Positions 9,591 to 19,000 of a stretch of 64,000 nt of DNA are shown here, in pieces; the first letter of the stretch is position 1; each line of letters begins with the position of its first letter. Both the position numbers and the translations under genes were made by a program. The stretch comes from Blattamonas nauphoetae (taxonomy: Eukaryota; Preaxostyla; Oxymonadida): assembly GCA_033064195.1 (NCBI GenBank), contig JARBJD010000314.1, positions 1-64,000 on the forward strand, read 5' to 3'. The notes beneath the pieces were generated by a model. That model searched no databases. It had not been told where the DNA came from and saw only the letters and a program-made list of their open reading frames with translations.

Positions 9591-11279
9591 ATGAGAAGTA
9601 TCAGATCAAATCAATCCAAACCAACATCGACATTAATTGAGCAAATTGAAGTGCAATCATATCTGCCGAAACAGTGGGATTCAGAACCTCACATTTATTC
9701 CATCCAAGAAGTGCATCCTACAAATCCTCCAATGCCATGCAGAATCGGAGATGAGATTGAAGTTCCACTGTGCTATGACGGTCACGATGTTACTGAATTT
9801 ATGAAGAGTCATTTGCGAATTGATCTCACGATTACTGTTCCATATTCATATACGAGTAGTGAAACAGGAGAGTACGTCGGACTATCCGGAATATTCGTCG
9901 GATACAAATCATCCTCAGATACAATTCGAGACATGAGACTCATTGACAGTCATGGAAACATTATTGACAATTCACTTCAGAACAATCATGTTCACGAATC
10001 ATTTCTGTATCACACATTCAAGTCGTACGAAGAGAAAAACAATATTAAGCACTGTTACAGTTTGTGGGAAAATGTTCAGAGAATGGATCAGAGTGTGTGT
10101 GGATTCTACTATGTTCCCGTCAATAAATCCACAAATAAGCTCACTAAGACAATTCCTTTGGTTATTCCATTTGTGAATCTACTTCCACTGAGTACATTTG
10201 ATCAATATCCCAATTCAATCTTTGGTAATTTACGTTTCAGATTTCACTTGACAACTGATTCGCTAGTGTATTGTCCAATTCAACATTCAACTGTCATTCG
10301 AAAATCTTCACTAGGTTGCCGTGAATTGTTTCCAGATAAAGACTGGACAAGTATGTCGGATCAAACCAACATGCTCTTGATGTCTGATGGGGACTTTTCT
10401 CCAGTAACACAGGAATTTACACAGATAGGAAATCCAGTACTGAAAGCTTACAATAAAAAGAGCTATGCTCCACCTGCCAGTACAGTCGCTGAGGTTGGAG
10501 CCATAAGTTTCACTTGCACTGTTCAATCCTCTTCGGTGGACAAAGTCTCAACAATTTGCTATGGATATCAAATCACTGATGCAACAAAACAATCCCTCTT
10601 CAACACATATTCGAAGACTCTGTATGTCATGAAAGCAGAAAGAATTGACACACAATCATTCCAAACAAAAGCGAATGTCATGGGAGTGAGATCAAACATC
10701 AGTATCAAACTCAACAATCTCATGAATCTGATGTGCTTATTCCCCGAAAGACCAAACGAATGTACAGTCTTCAGAAATCCTCACTATGTTGGTCACTTCG
10801 AAATGCTTGGATCCAACTTTCCCAATTTCCCAATGTCAACAATATCACCAGAGTTCTATCAAATGATGATGGTGAACGGTGATTTCATTGGTTGTTCTGC
10901 AACAGAAGAGTTTGAGAATTCGATTTGTTCAACTCGAGTGTTTGACTATAAAGCAAAGGATTACAAGAGAACAAAACCAGTTCCAGATGCAACTTGTTTC
11001 ACATTTATGGTTCCAACAGATCGAAGTGAAATCGCTGGTGGTGAAGAAGGTATTTCAACAGCAGAATCAGTGAATATTGTCTACAGAGGAACACCAATCA
11101 ATCAGGGAGAACTAGATCCATATTTCACATCAACCAAAGATGGACCTCCTCCACCTATTTTGGCATTGCATCAGGCTACATACTGGTTATTCTGGATTGA
11201 AAATGGACAACCACGAGTGCGATACGTCATTGATCGTCGACTCCAAGAAGCATACGAAGAAGTGAAGAGAGGTTATTAA
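9591..11279 (+). CDS. Polinton capsid-type protein 2 (paralogue)
   Basis: A 562-aa intact frame after a T-rich motif at 9571-9590. It shares with the preceding protein an N-terminal pattern (FSTF / TEFMKSHLRIDLTITV strands), the central FGN(D)LxxxxxxxxDxxVxCP block, and the C-terminal PPPPILAL...YWLFWIENGQPRVRY block. The two are therefore tandem paralogues. Which is the major capsid and which is a second capsid species cannot be decided by reading. Confidence 0.65.
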   Translation: MRSIRSNQSKPTSTLIEQIEVQSYLPKQWDSEPHIYSIQEVHPTNPPMPCRIGDEIEVPLCYDGHDVTEFMKSHLRIDLTITVPYSYTSSETGEYVGLSGIFVGYKSSSDTIRDMRLIDSHGNIIDNSLQNNHVHESFLYHTFKSYEEKNNIKHCYSLWENVQRMDQSVCGFYYVPVNKSTNKLTKTIPLVIPFVNLLPLSTFDQYPNSIFGNLRFRFHLTTDSLVYCPIQHSTVIRKSSLGCRELFPDKDWTSMSDQTNMLLMSDGDFSPVTQEFTQIGNPVLKAYNKKSYAPPASTVAEVGAISFTCTVQSSSVDKVSTICYGYQITDATKQSLFNTYSKTLYVMKAERIDTQSFQTKANVMGVRSNISIKLNNLMNLMCLFPERPNECTVFRNPHYVGHFEMLGSNFPNFPMSTISPEFYQMMMVNGDFIGCSATEEFENSICSTRVFDYKAKDYKRTKPVPDATCFTFMVPTDRSEIAGGEEGISTAESVNIVYRGTPINQGELDPYFTSTKDGPPPPILALHQATYWLFWIENGQPRVRYVIDRRLQEAYEEVKRGY

Positions 11280-11291
11280 GAATCAAATATG

Positions 11292-11310
11292 ATATTTTAT
11301 TTTTGTAGAA
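11292..11310 (+). promoter_or_regulatory. T-rich promoter-like motif before 11318
   Basis: ATATTTTATTTTTGTAGAA lies 7 bp before the ATG. Confidence 0.5.
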
Positions 11311-11317
11311 AACACAA

Positions 11318-11728
11318 ATGGTGAAGCGCTACTTCTCAATTCAGAATTCTCACACTGCTCAACTTCCACATGATTTTGTTAATTCCCGAAAACAAAAATA
11401 TATCTACTTCCTTGACTGCAAACTCATCCATGTGAAAGAAGAGATTAGTGATGCATCGACAGTCGTTTCGAAAGACATTCCACAGCACATTACAATCCAT
11501 GGTGATTGGATCCAGACTGATGCATTCAATGACTCATATGTTGCTTTCTGCAACGAACAGATTGCGAAGCGAAAGAAGTGGGAATTAAGCACTCGACAAT
11601 CAATTGTGAAGATCTGGTTCAAAGACAGTTCTGGTGAATCAATTGAGATGGAAACAACCGAGACCATCAATGGAAAAATAATCAAAGAGTACTATGAATT
11701 TCTGGTTGATCTCATGTTGGAGTACTAA
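11318..11728 (+). CDS. Polinton 136-aa protein, unknown
   Basis: An intact small frame after a T-rich motif at 11292-11310. It is mixed alpha/beta with alternating hydrophobic strands in the C-terminal half. No family was recognised. Its 3' end overlaps the 3' end of the minus-strand fibre-like gene by 17 bp, a compact convergent arrangement. Confidence 0.5.
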   Translation: MVKRYFSIQNSHTAQLPHDFVNSRKQKYIYFLDCKLIHVKEEISDASTVVSKDIPQHITIHGDWIQTDAFNDSYVAFCNEQIAKRKKWELSTRQSIVKIWFKDSSGESIEMETTETINGKIIKEYYEFLVDLMLEY

Positions 11729-12590
11729 TCAGTGAATTATATTTTTGTACAAGTTCATTGATGAGTGTCTGTTGATGTCCGACGATAGAGGATAATTCCT
11801 GAATGGCTTTCACACAAAAGCATGAGAGTTCTGCGGAATCAACTTGAAGACAATCTGGATTGGAATCATTCACAACTTCAGGAAAGATTTCTTGGATCTG
11901 TTGTGCAATCACACCAATGTGTTTCTTCTCTCTCTCCTTTTTCAAGCATTCACATTTCTCTTTGCAGTTCTTCAAGTGTTCATCATCAGTTTCGTTCTCG
12001 ATTTGTTTTGTCACTTTGTTGATCTTCGAGTCGAATGTGTTGAATTGATACTGCACGATTTCCACTTTATTCAGTTGTTCAAGAACATCGGGGTACGGTT
12101 CAATATTTCTTTTCACTCTTCTGTCTGACAGTTGAGAAAAACTTCCTGTTGTAGATATTGAAAACACTCCTGAACCAGTGTCCTCATCGTAGTAATACAA
12201 AGCTGGTGAGTCGCACGGTGACCACATAATGATACCATCACCATTGAACTGTATTCCTGAAGTTTCTGAAATTGATTGTGAGATTGAAATGCCAGACTTA
12301 AATGTTGATGATGGATAAGTGCCAGGATACTTCGGAAGTGATCCCTCTGAGATATTCCACTTCGCTCCATTCACATTGATCAATCCTCCAATTGTTGGTG
12401 TCGTGATCGATCCATTTGTGCTCACCACTTTTTGGATTGAAGATATCGCTGTCTGCTGTGCTTCTGTTGTCTTCTGAAGTGAGTCAATCACTGCTGTATT
12501 CTCGTTGGTTGTCGAGAGATTATGATCAATCATTTTCTCAATCATTTGTGAATTGTATTTTTGTCGATTCATTTCTGTTTGCACTTTCAT
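11712..12590 (-). CDS. Polinton fibre-like protein with S74 chaperone domain
   Basis: About 292 aa if started at the ATG at 12590. The N-terminal third is a coiled coil (Met, Gln and Asn rich). The middle is a Gly, Ser and Thr-rich beta-type stalk. The C-terminal ~100 residues match the intramolecular chaperone of endosialidase (peptidase S74): SDRRVKRNIEPYPDVLEQL, then KHIGVIAQQIQEIFPEVV, then an Ala/Leu helix. In phages this domain trimerises fibres and clips itself off. Here it suggests a trimeric attachment fibre for the virus-like particle. An upstream in-frame start at 12623 is possible. Confidence 0.7.
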   Translation of the reverse strand: MKVQTEMNRQKYNSQMIEKMIDHNLSTTNENTAVIDSLQKTTEAQQTAISSIQKVVSTNGSITTPTIGGLINVNGAKWNISEGSLPKYPGTYPSSTFKSGISISQSISETSGIQFNGDGIIMWSPCDSPALYYYDEDTGSGVFSISTTGSFSQLSDRRVKRNIEPYPDVLEQLNKVEIVQYQFNTFDSKINKVTKQIENETDDEHLKNCKEKCECLKKEREKKHIGVIAQQIQEIFPEVVNDSNPDCLQVDSAELSCFCVKAIQELSSIVGHQQTLINELVQKYNSLISTPT

Positions 12591-12750
12591 TGAAAATAAA
12601 ATTCTTGATTCCCTCATGAACATACGTCACCGGCACATTATTTCTGACATACTCAGAGACTAGCGAACAGTTCTCTTCTCTCATTGATTCAATTAATGCT
12701 TGTTCTGAACATACTCGACGTCTTTCCTTGTACATCGCAGTTGGATTCAT
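12538..12750 (-). CDS. Polinton short repeat-domain part
   Basis: A 70-aa frame with a T-rich motif directly upstream on the minus strand. It carries one copy of the unit seen three times in the protein at 14149-14811: ALIESMREENCSLVSEY, then TPVTY-like VPVTYVHEG. It overlaps the start of the fibre-like gene. The function is unknown; the unit recalls short DNA-binding repeats in large DNA viruses. Confidence 0.4.
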   Translation of the reverse strand: MNPTAMYKERRRVCSEQALIESMREENCSLVSEYVRNNVPVTYVHEGIKNFIFNESANRNESTKIQFTND

Positions 12751-12786
12751 TTAATACAAATTAAAAAATTCAAAAATAAAAAATAA
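12751..12786 (-). promoter_or_regulatory. Doubled T-rich motif, minus strand
   Basis: Read on the minus strand, TTTTTTATTTTTGAA is followed by TTTTTTAATTTGTATTAA and the ATG at 12750. The two T-runs make a tandem form. Confidence 0.5.
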
Positions 12787-12795
12787 CAACGAGTT

Positions 12796-13287
12796 TTATT
12801 TCTGTTGATCATTTTGAAGTAACCAATTTGGTAATTTTCTTTTCACGTACTTCATCCAGATTTCGGCACAGATTGGTCGATAATATTCGAACAATTCTGG
12901 TTTCATCTTCAAGAAACTTGGAGGTTGATATCCGAACATGTTCTTCACCATTTGACTGATCTGTTCTTTCGATAGTCTGACGTTTAAATCCTCCGATGCA
13001 CAGGAAAGTTTTCTGACGTTCGCTATTTGACAGATCAGTTGAGGTTGGTTTCGTCGCCATTTCTTCGTGTCATAGTTCATCCAAGTTGGGTTTTCGATGT
13101 CAACATATTTTTGGAATAGTTGTTTTAAAGTTTTGAAATTGACAATCAGTTCTGGTTTCCACAATCCTAATTTCATGAGAAATAAATGATTCTGACAAAG
13201 GAAATTCATGATGTCACTGTCCTTTCGATTGGGATTAGTGTATTCTAAAATTTGCTCAAGTTCTTCGATGAGTTCTAGCTGTGCCAT
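12796..13287 (-). CDS. Polinton 163-aa helical protein, unknown
   Basis: An intact 163-aa frame starting MAQLELIEELEQIL at the ATG beside a doubled T-rich motif (13288-13321). It is strongly helical with many Trp, Lys and Pro residues and no Cys pairs or catalytic motif. The family was not recognised. It is the last clear coding part before the non-coding patch. Confidence 0.5.
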   Translation of the reverse strand: MAQLELIEELEQILEYTNPNRKDSDIMNFLCQNHLFLMKLGLWKPELIVNFKTLKQLFQKYVDIENPTWMNYDTKKWRRNQPQLICQIANVRKLSCASEDLNVRLSKEQISQMVKNMFGYQPPSFLKMKPELFEYYRPICAEIWMKYVKRKLPNWLLQNDQQK

Positions 13288-13321
13288 TTAGTACAAAATA
13301 AAAAATTCGAAAAATAAAAAA
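13288..13321 (-). promoter_or_regulatory. Doubled T-rich motif before 13287
   Basis: The same tandem form as at 12751, reading TTTTTTATTTTTCGAA then TTTTTTATTTTGTACTAA into the ATG. Confidence 0.5.
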
Positions 13322-13703
13322 TCTCCTTTGTTTTTTCAAAAGTGAAATTTCTCCATAACTACCGATCCGATTTCAATAATTCTTGCACCAATCGAAAGAG
13401 CGTGTCGGATATGACCTTAGATGAGAGTTTGACCAAGATCTGAGAACATCGATTTTTCTTCATTTTTTCAAGTGCACCAAATGCACCAAAAAATGATATA
13501 TGGCAAAAATCAATATTGTTCAAAAATTTTTGTAAAATCGTTTTTATATCATGTTTGACATCCATTCTGTGAAATTTGAAGTTGATTGGACGAACAACTA
13601 CTGTTTTCAAAACTTGATTTTGAAGTGTCCCGTAACTTTTTAAAAATCGACCTTAAAACCCCTCTACACAGATATATAGCCAGGGTAAATCCTCGGAAAA
13701 TTA

Positions 13704-13776
13704 GGGACGAGTAGTCGAGTGGTAAGTGCACGTACCACTAGGCTAGGAGTCCCAGGTTCGAACCCCGGAGGAAGCA
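13704..13776 (+). other. tRNA-like sequence 1 (degenerate)
   Basis: The A-box-like TAGTCGAGTGG (13712-13722) and a perfect B box GGTTCGAACCC (13755-13765) are 43 bp apart, the spacing of a normal tRNA gene. The T arm folds with one mismatch, CCAGG/CCCGG around a 7-nt loop. The acceptor, D and anticodon stems do not pair properly. It is therefore a tRNA-derived repeat head or decayed tRNA, not a confident tRNA gene. Confidence 0.5.
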
Positions 13777-13784
13777 ATAATTTG

Positions 13785-13796
13785 TCCGACGTCGGA
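13785..13796. repeat. Perfect 12-bp palindrome
   Basis: TCCGACGTCGGA is its own reverse complement and lies between the two oppositely oriented tRNA-like sequences. Confidence 0.7.
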
Positions 13797-13815
13797 GTAC
13801 AAAAAATGAGATAAA

Positions 13816-13893
13816 TGTCAGAAACAGGGATCGCAACCCTGGGCCTTAGGGACTTGCCAACACACCAGGCAATAAAAACCACCAGCTTCCTCC
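13816..13893 (-). other. tRNA-like sequence 2 (degenerate, reverse)
   Basis: On the minus strand a T-arm-like hairpin, CAGGG and CCCTG around TTGCGAT, lies 3' of a GCC...GGC stem with loop TGGTGTGTT that resembles a D arm. The B box is imperfect (GGTTGCGATCC). No acceptor stem was found. It points toward tRNA-like sequence 1. Confidence 0.4.
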
Positions 13894-14148
13894 CTCCCTA
13901 AGGTTTTGCACTTTTTTTGCCCATATGCAAAATTGAGTCCTCTATCGATTGCGAGTGGTTTCGAGTCTGGATCTCTGCTCGTTGTCGAGATACGAGTGTT
14001 TTCTCAAAAGAGGTTCACTTTTTTTCGAACTGTTTTGAATGAAGAATGACTCAGATCTAGACGAATACTCAACCGATTATCATCTAGTTTCATTTGATCG
14101 ATGAGTCGCATCGTCTTCGAGATTTTAGTTTTTGTTTCAAGAATTGTC

Positions 14149-14811
14149 TCAACCAGGTTCCCAAATAAGCGCCAAATTAGTCATATTCAAAAATATCTTT
14201 TTTTGCTTTTGGTATTTTAATGACCTTTCATGGTACTTTTTCAAGTGAGGTCGGTCTCCAAAATACAGCCAATTATCCAAGCGAACGAAATACTCATTCT
14301 TTGTTCGTAAATCGCGATATTTGAATGGTTGAAGTACCTTTGTGTATGTTCCAACAAGTTCACAATTCTCTTTTTTCAATTCATTTTCAACAAACGATTG
14401 TGTGTATCGTTTTCGTTTGTTCTGATGAGTTCTGAATCCTTTCATCCATTTTGATGGGATCACTATCCATTCGATTCCTTCGTGTCGATATGTTACTGGA
14501 GTACTTGAATGAGTGTATTCAGAAATGAGTTCACAATTCTCTTTTTTCATTGATTCAATTAGCTTCTCTTTTGTGCAACGATTTGTTGGTCGAAGATACT
14601 TCTGACGATTCAGATGTGGTCTGTATCCTTTGACGAAACTATTGACGTACACTTGATAAGTTTCATCAGGTTTATCTTCGAGATAGTATTCGAAAGTGCT
14701 TCCTGTGAGATATGTTGTTCCTTGTCGATTGAGAGTCGGAGGTGATTTCATTTTCAAATCTTCTTTGTCCAAAATTTCCAGTAGTTGTGTTGGTGTCAAG
14801 ACGCTGCTCAT
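14149..14811 (-). CDS. Polinton terminal-side repeat protein
   Basis: A protein of about 220 aa starting MSSVLTP at 14811. It contains three diverged units of ~50-57 aa. The second and third begin (K)LIESMKKENCELISEY and ENELKKENCELVGTY, and each unit ends in a basic segment (VKGYRPHLNRQK, MKGFRTHQNKRK, FGDRPHLKKYHE). Between the KENCEL part and the basic end lies an aromatic beta-like stretch. The repeated basic, aromatic pattern suggests nucleic acid binding, as in short repeats of large DNA viruses. This is inference. It is the gene nearest the right end of the element. Confidence 0.55.
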   Translation of the reverse strand: MSSVLTPTQLLEILDKEDLKMKSPPTLNRQGTTYLTGSTFEYYLEDKPDETYQVYVNSFVKGYRPHLNRQKYLRPTNRCTKEKLIESMKKENCELISEYTHSSTPVTYRHEGIEWIVIPSKWMKGFRTHQNKRKRYTQSFVENELKKENCELVGTYTKVLQPFKYRDLRTKNEYFVRLDNWLYFGDRPHLKKYHERSLKYQKQKKIFLNMTNLALIWEPG

Positions 14812-14846
14812 TTTATACAAATTAAAAAATTGAATAAAAAAAGAAA
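14812..14846 (-). promoter_or_regulatory. Doubled T-rich motif before 14811
   Basis: TTTTTTTATTCAATTTTTTAATTTGTATAAA runs into the ATG on the minus strand. It shows that the repeat-protein gene belongs to the element. Confidence 0.5.
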
Positions 14847-15140
14847 TCGACGTTGTTTTCTAAAAGTACTCAAAAAAAGCTTCAAAAAAGACACTTTTCA
14901 AGAGGTCCGTTTTTCGCCTTTATTTTCGAATTTACGGCAAAATATTGACTACTCTGAAATGTCAATATTTTCAGTAGCAAGTGAGATGGAAATTAGAATG
15001 AGTCATATTAAAAAAAATCAATTGGCTTTGAGATTCAAATTGATTTCTCGTTCCGATTCTCCTAGGAGTATCGACTATGGCAATCGGGTTCCCAATTCGT
15101 CTATATCACTACTTTTGGTCATGTTGACCTTGGCCAGCCC
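14847..15140. other. Right terminal region of the Polinton
   Basis: About 290 bp without a supported gene, between the last Polinton gene and the host gene remnant. It presumably carries the right terminal inverted repeat, which cannot be confirmed because the left copy is outside the window. Confidence 0.45.
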
Positions 15141-15908
15141 TTAATCATTTCGCGGCACTCTCTCGTATGTTGATGTCCCCGGTTTGTTGTAAAGAAACAT
15201 CACAAATTGAGACGACGGGAGCACGACCTTCTGAAAGATCATTTCACAACGGTCGACTGTGTCTGTTGATGCCGGGGTGTGAAGTGTTCTGAGAACATGT
15301 GGAAATGCGAGGAAAAGGAAGTTGTAGATGATCCAGACGAACCTGTCAAAAATCGTTTCATTTCCAGAAAGTGGGAGTTTGTGAGGTTGGACAATTGCGA
15401 GGAGATTGGAAATGAAATCCGATTCCACCAGTTGAAGTTGAAGTGCTGTCGACGACTTTTGTATTGTTTCGTTTAAAAACGACATCGATGCAGCAACCAC
15501 CCTTGGATGGGGAGATGACAAGAGAATGAGAATGCTATCAAAAAATGCACAAGGTGATCCTGTTGAAGAGGGAACGAGTTTTGTGATGAGTTTTCCGATA
15601 AGAAATTGATCCCTCCACTCCTGTTCGAGGCTCTCTAGAAGCCAGACAGCTCTGTCTTGAAGAGCTTTGTCAAACGGATATTCAGCCTTCACAAGTGAGA
15701 CAAGCGAATTGTAAAATATTGATTTGTCCTCAAATGATAGCCTTGAGTTTGGATGGAAATTGAGGAATGTTTCTTTCATTGAGTTGGCCATTGAAGGTGA
15801 TTCCCGTGAATTATGCAGACAGGCACCATCTGTTGTCTTCAAAGCGGGAGAATGTGATGAGGGAGGACGAATGAATTGATTCTGTTGAGAAGAGGATGTT
15901 GTTCCCAT
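15141..15908 (-). pseudogene. ARM-like family gene, 3' part lost to Polinton insertion
   Basis: The open frame from the ATG at 15908 encodes a helical protein. Its segment KSIFYNSLVSLVKAEYPFDKALQDRAVWLLESL is family-like, followed by helices reading SILILLSSPHPRVVAASMSFL. The same pattern (KSAMFASLLEVMKGGYSFDD, then NMCVLFASKHTPLVQAAFSFL) occurs in the gene at 49922-50995, so the two are paralogues, probably alpha-solenoid (ARM/HEAT-like) proteins. Likeness to the paralogue ends around 15191 after FVMFL. The last 16 codons read element-side DNA. The remainder should lie left of the Polinton, outside the window. The function of the family is not known to me. Confidence 0.65.
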
Positions 15909-16084
15909 GAGATAACCAGTGATTCGAATGATCAGGCACATAATTTCAACTTTTTGTTCGTGTTCCGCAAAGTGGAACAAATGAGTAACATTCCAACCAC
16001 AGACAGATTTCTTACCGAGAAATCATGAAGAGCAAGTTCATAGTCATATTCACAGCGAACCAAAAAGAAAATGAATGGCTCCCT

Positions 16085-19000
16085 TCACAGTTTCATCACC
16101 AATCCCCACCCATAGAACACGGAAATCACACTCAAAAACGAAACAATCGTCACTGTTCCTCCAAACTTCCCGAAATCACCTGATTTTAGATATGGTTTGT
16201 GATCGGCGTCTTCCACAGCTGCGGTGCACATATTTGGGAATGATGCAACTGGAAGGATCATGATGGGCGACATACACATCGTGCAGGCCATCAACTGAGA
16301 GGAAGAGGTGATGCGAATGAGAACGGGATGTATGGAGAGAAGATAATGGTAAAATGAATCACAAGAAAGAAATGTATCAATAAACGGATCGAATCCATAA
16401 AAGAATCTGTTTTTCGATCATACAATGAGTTCTGCATGCTTAGCTTCCCCACCAACCAACGAACCAACGATCGGGATCAGAACCAGAGCAGCAACAGTGT
16501 GAGAGATGAATATGCTGACAAAGCTGCACACACCACACAAAATCACCAGCTGAACGTAGAATGGCACTTTTTGAATGAATCCTCCAATAATTTGGGTTAT
16601 CAGGTCCAGAAGCGTGCTCTCCTTCACACACTCCCCAAGTGCTCCCCCTCCCAGCACAAGCATGATCATTGGCCAAGGCAGCTCGGAAATACCCGGTTTT
16701 TGGACGCAGTTGAATCCGAAGAAGGCAACAAACGGGATTAGAGAGATAATTGCTTCACTGCCCAAGAATGGACAGTATGGAAGGATGAACCAGAATACGA
16801 TTGTAATAAGCGAGACAACTGTCACGTACGCTTGTTTGAAGGTCAGACAGGTCAGTTTTGTGGGTGGACATGGAACAGTGGGGATGTCAACAGGGAAGAA
16901 ACAGAAGAGAAGGAAATAGGTCACGCCGATCGTTGTGAGGGCGTGGGGGAAGGCGGAGATGGTCCTGAGAGAGAGGAGAAGGTTGAAAATGAGAGGGGAA
17001 CGGAGAGGAGAGATTAAAGCGACATTTGCAGAACGGGCATTGGTCCGTGTATTGGACAAGAGGAGAGCCAAAAGAAGACATACCACTTTCCAAAGTTGAG
17101 TGTTGTTCTCTCGCCGAGGATTTTGGTGATCTCTCCCATCCCGACAAGAGACTGAGGAGACGCGAGTGGAGTGGTCATTCCACCAGCATTTCCTGCCATG
17201 GCAATGCTCATCAGCAGGGCTTTGATGAATGTGGAATTTGGAGGGAGCTGAGAAGGAGAGAGCCCGGTGGGGGTGGAAAGAAGGGAGAATGAGATTATTG
17301 AGAATATGAGAGAGGAAGAAGCAAATCAATCAAAATGTGGGACGCTGCAGTTCGAATATGCAACTTTGCAAATCAGAGAATCTCGGCATACCTCTCGAAT
17401 GACGGGCAAGATGAACGAAACGACGAGGACAGTCGAAGAGACACTTGAGATGAACATAGTGAGTACAACTTCCATCAGAATAGCCACCAACACGAATATG
17501 CGTGGGCGGCGCACGAATTTGAACGAAAGAATGGCTGCGGACAGCTTTTGATCGAGTCCAGAATTCTTCATCGCTAGCGCAATAGAGAAGCCACCGATAG
17601 CCAAATAAGGTGTGTTCGAGATAGTAGCGGTGATAAGTTGCTCGGACCATGCTAACCCCTTCTTTCTGCCCAACTGTAGCAAACAGGCAAGAAATGGGAT
17701 GCAGATCGCAGTTACGTGAGAAGGTGCAGCATCCATTCCCCACATTACGCAGGCCCACACCAACATTCCTAAACAGCGCATCTGACGAGCATAGTCTTCG
17801 GGCCACGGCAGAAGGGCGAAAATGAGGAGGACGGCGAAAGCGATGACCATGGCGTGGTATTTCACTTTAAAATAAAACTTGACTTTCGGTTTTTGGTCGA
17901 TTCCAACGCGGGCAACAACGTCGGTCTTGCCTTCTTCTTCTTTTTGAAGATGGACACCGTGATCTCCATCGCTAACGTTGATCCCTTCTGGAACCTGCGC
18001 TTTCCCTCGGAATCGCGCAATCTGACTGGCAATGGTATTTCGGCGCCAGGCAAGTTGTGCTTCGGTTGAATCTTGTATTTCTTCCAAGAGGCTTAGCTGA
18101 TATTTTTCGAATTGAGGATCGGTCATTGCTGATAATTCCACTCTCTTTTCCACTGTACCGTTCCCAGCAAGTCGGCCCACTGAAAAGGTGTCCACAAAAA
18201 GCGTGTGGAGTGATTCGATGAATGGGCCTGGTTTTGTCAGTTGATCAAAGACTGACACCGTTTCCTGTTGGAGTTTCGTGATTTCGCCTTTCAGAGAAGT
18301 TTTATCGCTGTCAGGGATAGTGAGAGATTGGACATAGTGGTTAATCTTTGTGATAAGCTTTGCAAATCCTCGTTGGTTCACTGTGATGAATGAGGACAAT
18401 TCTGAAAGATCTGTGGAGAGTTCGAGAAATCTACGTTTCAATTCCAAAACAGCTGTTTGATTCACGTGAGCGGATTTGATAGCTTTCGATAGGCTGTTAT
18501 ACAGTTCTTGTTGCTTCGCCATTTCTTGATCGACAAACTGTGTGACACGATCTAATTCAGCTTGAAATAAGGAAATCCATTGAGGAACAACAACAGAAAG
18601 TTGACCGTCGTGTGATAAAGACGAGAATGCGGTTATGTCCGCAGTCCCATCAGAAACTGAGGGTTCCCCGCTGAAGAATCGACGGCGGTTCGATGGCCGA
18701 GGTCTGATAGATACCGAGTCTGCACTGCTTGAGTCTCCTGCCTGGATGGAGAACATTGCCTTTGTCTCAGCACCATCTTGGGCCGGCGGTTTTCCAGTTC
18801 GTCGAGATGTCCTGTTTGGCAAAACCGGTTTTGTTGGTTGATGGTCAGTAGATGGAGAGAGTGGTTGTGTTGACTCGATTCCTTGCTCATTTTCAAGTTG
18901 TCTTCGATCGTGAAGAAGTTGTCTGGCATCGTCAAGTTGGAATTTGCTTTGGGCTCGTGAGAGAGACTTCGCAGGTTCAATTGGATCGTGAGCTTGTGCT

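Larger units (their letters stand above)
13322..14148. other. Non-coding patch of the Polinton
   Basis: About 830 bp without a supportable gene. It has T-runs, a segment (13340-13640) with no long frame, the two tRNA-like sequences with a palindrome between them (13704-13893), and a following segment (13900-14148) with repeated GAGT/TCGAG words. It may be an insertion such as a tRNA-derived repeat, or a structural region of the element. Confidence 0.5.
1..15190. mobile_element. Polinton/Maverick element, right-hand part
   Basis: This is a self-synthesising virus-like element. The family is named from the combination of protein-primed-type family B DNA polymerase, rve integrase, packaging ATPase and capsid-type proteins on one AT-rich segment whose genes share a promoter-like motif. 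The left end lies outside the window. The right end is placed near 15190, where the host ARM-like gene family resemblance stops. The terminal repeats and target duplication cannot be tested without the left end. Most parts are long open frames, which suggests recent arrival. A few breaks (about three or four) are visible, so it is treated as a fossil. No adenovirus-type protease was recognised in this portion. Confidence 0.9.

Noticed and set aside
13706-13776. A functional tRNA gene
   Set aside because: The B box is perfect, but the acceptor, D and anticodon stems do not fold, so only a tRNA-like call is made.
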